From assembly GCA_903909415.1 (NCBI GenBank), contig CAIVVS010000256.1, forward strand, positions 1 to 16,155: DNA of 16,155 nt. Direction: 5' to 3'. Positions 13,619-16,155 of the stretch are shown here, piece after piece. The number at the start of each line of letters is the position of its first letter. The first letter of the stretch is position 1. A program made the translations under genes and the position numbers. The notes under the pieces were generated by a model. It did not search any database. It was given only the letters and a program-made list of their open reading frames with translations, and had not been told where the DNA came from. This stretch comes from an uncultured Pseudomonadota bacterium (GTDB lineage: Bacteria; Pseudomonadota; Gammaproteobacteria; Burkholderiales; SG8-39).

Positions 13619-15025
13619 TCAGTGCTTCGCCATCTCCGCCGCCAGCGCGACGATCGCGCCGGTGAAGCAGCCCATGGGCGCGTTGGTGATACCCGCGCCC
13701 ACCTGCCCGATGCCGGCCTGCTTGTGGGCGATGCCGGTGTTGATGATGGGCAGCACCCCCGAGTCGATGACCTTGCGGATGTCGATGCCCGAGGGCGTGC
13801 CGCCGAAGTTCAGCTGCGGCAGGCTGAGTGCCGGGTTCGCGCCCAGCGTGATGCCCTGCATGGCCAGCGTGTTCTCCAGCGCCTGCTGCGGCGTGCCGCC
13901 GACGAACTGCACGATGGCCGGCGCCGCGGCCATGGCGAAGCCGCCCACGCCCGCGGTCTCGGTGATCGCGCTGTCGCCCATGTCCGGGCAGGCGTCGGCC
14001 TCGGAGAAGCCGGCGAAGTAGAGGCCCTTGATCATGTTCGCCGGCGCGGTGAACCACTGGCTGCCGGTGCCCGAGACGCGGATGCCGAAGTCCACGCCGT
14101 TGCGGCTCATGGTGACCACCATCGAGGAACCCGGCACGTTCGCCGCCGCATCCAGCATCGCCTTGCAGGCCGCCATCGAGAGGTTGATGAAGGTGTGCAC
14201 GTTGCCGTTGATGAAGTCCAGCGACGCGGCCGCATCCTCGGCGGCGACGCCCGAGCGCATCAGCGCGGGCGCGAAGCGCTTGAACAGCAGGCCCGAGGCG
14301 GCGATGTTGCGGTTGTGCACCTCGTCGCCCATGTGCAGCGCCTGCGCGATCATGGGTTTCAGCTCGATCGGCCCGGTGATTTCCATCGCGCGCTTGAGCG
14401 TGGGCGCGAAGGTCTTGCCCATCCAGCGCAGGCGCTCGATCACGTCCGGGCTGTTGGCGCCCATGCGCAGCACCTTGCCCAGGCCTTCGTTGAAGTTGCT
14501 GTAGGTGCGGTTGCCGTGCACGGTGTTGCGGATGATGTACACCGGCATCGACGGGCTGATCACGCCGGCCATCGGGCCGACCGCGTCATGGTGGTGGCAG
14601 GGATCGAACGTGATCGCGCCGCTGGCGGCGAGCTTCTCCGCCGCCGCATGGTCCGCCGCCCAGCCTTCCAGCAGGATGGCGCCGACCACCGCGCCCTTCA
14701 TCGGGCCGCACATGCGCTCGAAGCCAATTGGCGGGCCGGCATGCAGCAGCATCTTGTCGCGCATGCCGGGCAGCACGTCACGCGCGATGCCGATGCCTTC
14801 CAGCACCGGCTCGGCGGCAAGGTAGGCGGCGTAGGCCTTGGCATTGGCCGCATCCACGCGGGGATCGGCGGTGAGCTGGGCCAGCGCACGCGCCGCGGCC
14901 GGGTCGCCGCCGGGCGGCGCCCACTGCACTGCCGCCACCGGCGTGCCGGCCTGGGCCACTGCCTCGGCGAAGGACGCGAGGCCGACATTCACCACCGACA
15001 AGGGCTTGCCGAACAGGGCGCTCAT
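13619..15025 (-). CDS. DUF1116 family protein (YlbE/YahG-like), partner of FdrA
   Basis: This is a 468-residue cytoplasmic protein without signal or membrane segments, normal length for the family. It starts MSALFGKPLSVVNVGLASFA and includes the conserved-looking blocks HAGPPIGFERMCGPMKGAVV, DPCHHHDAVGPMAGVISPSM, INGNVHTFINLSMA, and near the end NTGIAHKQAGIGQVGAGI with APMGCF. Its start overlaps the FdrA stop (ATGA), so the two are translationally coupled. In E. coli the equivalent fdrA-ylbE pair, with ylbF, has been linked to oxamate carbamoyltransferase activity in allantoin breakdown; the role here is inferred from that arrangement. No DUF2877 (ylbF) or carbamate kinase gene follows downstream: the next gene is the unrelated spermidine-synthase-like one. 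Missing partners could lie upstream, beyond the right edge. Confidence 0.87.
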   Translation of the reverse strand: MSALFGKPLSVVNVGLASFAEAVAQAGTPVAAVQWAPPGGDPAAARALAQLTADPRVDAANAKAYAAYLAAEPVLEGIGIARDVLPGMRDKMLLHAGPPIGFERMCGPMKGAVVGAILLEGWAADHAAAEKLAASGAITFDPCHHHDAVGPMAGVISPSMPVYIIRNTVHGNRTYSNFNEGLGKVLRMGANSPDVIERLRWMGKTFAPTLKRAMEITGPIELKPMIAQALHMGDEVHNRNIAASGLLFKRFAPALMRSGVAAEDAAASLDFINGNVHTFINLSMAACKAMLDAAANVPGSSMVVTMSRNGVDFGIRVSGTGSQWFTAPANMIKGLYFAGFSEADACPDMGDSAITETAGVGGFAMAAAPAIVQFVGGTPQQALENTLAMQGITLGANPALSLPQLNFGGTPSGIDIRKVIDSGVLPIINTGIAHKQAGIGQVGAGITNAPMGCFTGAIVALAAEMAKH

Positions 15026-16155
15026 GCTTTTTCCTTTTTCACGCCGCGGCGCGGGGAGCTGGCCGCGGTTTTCTTCTTGGGCTTGGCGGGAGTTCTCGCC
15101 GGGCTGGAAGCCTTCACCGGGCTGGAAGCCTTCGGCTTGGCCACCCGCACGATGTCGATCGCCATGCGCACCGCTTCCGCGTTGCTGGGCGCGAGCAGCA
15201 CGCCGGCCTTGGCCAGCACGCTCTCCTGGCGGTCGAGTTGTTGCGTGTCGGCGGCGGTGCCGCAGACCGAGGCCACCAGCGCGAGCTTGCGGCCCTTCTT
15301 CGCCGCCATGGCGCGGGCGCGCTCGATCGCGGGCAGCATCGCGCCGGCCGGGTCCGGGTGCGAGCCGTCGCCCAGCACCACGTCGAACAGGATCACCGCC
15401 ACCTGCGGGTCGGCAGCTTCGGTGAGCAGGCGCTCGTTGCGCAGTCGCTGGTCGATCATGGGATGGGGACGGCCGCGCGTGAAGGTGTCATCGCCCAGGT
15501 CCACCAGCGTGTGCTCGCGGCTGGACCAGGGATCGTCGAGGTCGCCGTCGGCACGCACCGAGGCGTTGGACCAGATGCAGTTCACCTGCGAGGGTCCGCC
15601 CGCGCCGAAGGCGCCTGCGGCCTGCGCCTCGTCCATCAGCATGGCTGCCTCGTAGCAGAAGGTACCGCCGCTGAACAGGCCGCGTATCCAGTGCTGGCCG
15701 GGGCCGGGCTTGGGCAGCTTGTGCGCCGAACGGGCAGCAGCGGCAGTTGGGCGCTTGCCCCGTGAGAGGGCCACCGCCATGCGCGCTGCGTCTTCGAGCG
15801 TGTGCGCGGCGAACAGGTTGTCGCCGCTGATGGTCTTGGCATCGGCGCCGATGAAGTTCACCACCACCGGCTTGCGCAGGCGCTGCGCGGCGGCGAGCAC
15901 CTTCTTCGCGACTTCCGGCGCCGGCGGCTTGGAAATGAGCACGATCACCTTGGTGTCGGCATCGCGCCCCAGGCGCGACAACGCCTCCAGCATGGTGATG
16001 CCGCCGACCGCGGCATTGAGGTCGCGCCCGCCGGTGCCGATCGCCTGGCTGATGCCCGCGCCCAGGCGGTCCACGAGCGATGTGACCTGCTGCAGGCCGG
16101 TGCCGGAGGCGGCGATGCAGCCGACCGCGCCGCGGCGCACGCGGTTCGCGAAACC
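15022..16155 (-). CDS. fdrA: FdrA-like protein of the acyl-CoA synthetase (ADP-forming) superfamily, 5' end outside window
   Basis: The frame is open from the right edge, so the start is missing; 377 residues are visible. The visible part begins GFANRVRRGAVGCIAASGTG, then LQQVTSLVDRLGAGISQAIG and TGGRDL, which is the CoA-ligase/succinyl-CoA synthetase alpha-like segment of FdrA. Further along come HWIRGLFSGGTFCYEAAMLM, SNASVRADGDL, LVDLGDDTFTRGRPHPMID, and VVLGDGSHPDPAG, all typical of FdrA. The normal domain ends near VRMAIDIVRV. After it comes an extra tail of about 40 residues rich in Lys, Ala, Ser and Pro, with KASSPVKASSPA encoded by a 17-bp repeat (15099-15115, 15117-15133). The gene is coupled to DUF1116 by ATGA. 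Reaction inferred: CoA- or carbamoyl-transfer on a small acid, as proposed for E. coli FdrA; not provable here. Confidence 0.88.
   Translation of the reverse strand, partial: GFANRVRRGAVGCIAASGTGLQQVTSLVDRLGAGISQAIGTGGRDLNAAVGGITMLEALSRLGRDADTKVIVLISKPPAPEVAKKVLAAAQRLRKPVVVNFIGADAKTISGDNLFAAHTLEDAARMAVALSRGKRPTAAAARSAHKLPKPGPGQHWIRGLFSGGTFCYEAAMLMDEAQAAGAFGAGGPSQVNCIWSNASVRADGDLDDPWSSREHTLVDLGDDTFTRGRPHPMIDQRLRNERLLTEAADPQVAVILFDVVLGDGSHPDPAGAMLPAIERARAMAAKKGRKLALVASVCGTAADTQQLDRQESVLAKAGVLLAPSNAEAVRMAIDIVRVAKPKASSPVKASSPARTPAKPKKKTAASSPRRGVKKEKA

Noticed and set aside
11362..13665. Long plus-strand open frame of 767 codons opposite the spermidine-synthase-like gene
   Set aside because: It is rich in His, Arg, Gln, Ala and Gly with no domain pattern and lies antisense to a gene with intact motifs. 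It is a by-product of high GC at codon third positions.
13421..15655. Long plus-strand open frame of 744 codons opposite DUF1116 and FdrA
   Set aside because: It has the same His/Arg/Ala/Gly composition and no recognisable motif; two real overlapping genes occupy the other strand.
16138..16140. GTG as the true FdrA start
   Set aside because: The frame stays open to the window edge and the residues before it (GFANRV) fit the internal sequence of FdrA, so the real start is outside.

Overview
The window is high-GC DNA with tightly packed genes, strong GC bias at third codon positions and long antisense shadow frames. A periplasmic Bug/TctC-type binding protein, a LivHMGF-type uptake system, LigAB-type ring cleavage and an FdrA/DUF1116 pair together suggest a betaproteobacterium, probably Burkholderiales. 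That placement is inferred from gene content only. I see no rRNA, tRNA, CRISPR array, transposase or phage gene.

Left part (1-5122, all + strand). The tail of an MBL-fold hydrolase is followed by a branched-chain amino acid type (HAAT) ABC importer: two permeases (livH, livM), two ATPases (livG, livF) and the periplasmic binding protein, ending in a strong intrinsic terminator (5096-5122). Two things are odd here. A small palindrome flanked by a 26-bp direct duplication sits exactly on the livM start codon, creating a chain of stop/start overlaps. The binding-protein gene is intact except for one in-frame TAG at codon 41.

Middle part (5154-9455). A minus-strand SDR dehydrogenase is divergent from a plus-strand cassette of a LigA-like subunit, a LigB-like class III extradiol dioxygenase, an FAD monooxygenase and a Bug-type binding protein. 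The logic looks like capture of an aromatic or other carboxylate, ring hydroxylation, then ring opening. The substrate cannot be read from the sequence, and no genes for processing the ring-cleavage product are present.

Right part (9465-16155). A minus-strand luciferase-like flavin monooxygenase comes first. A plus-strand secreted PCuAC copper chaperone follows, preceded by an AT-richer promoter-like patch. Next, on the minus strand, is a membrane protein fused to a spermidine-synthase-like domain. Last, also on the minus strand, is an overlapping pair: FdrA (start beyond the window edge) and a DUF1116 protein, the arrangement of the fdrA-ylbE genes linked to oxamate/carbamoyl metabolism in Escherichia coli. 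FdrA carries an unusual Lys/Ser/Pro/Ala-rich C-terminal tail.

Two genes that end in this window have short tandem repeats (14 bp and 13 bp units) that begin in the stop codon and run downstream, an unusual local pattern.
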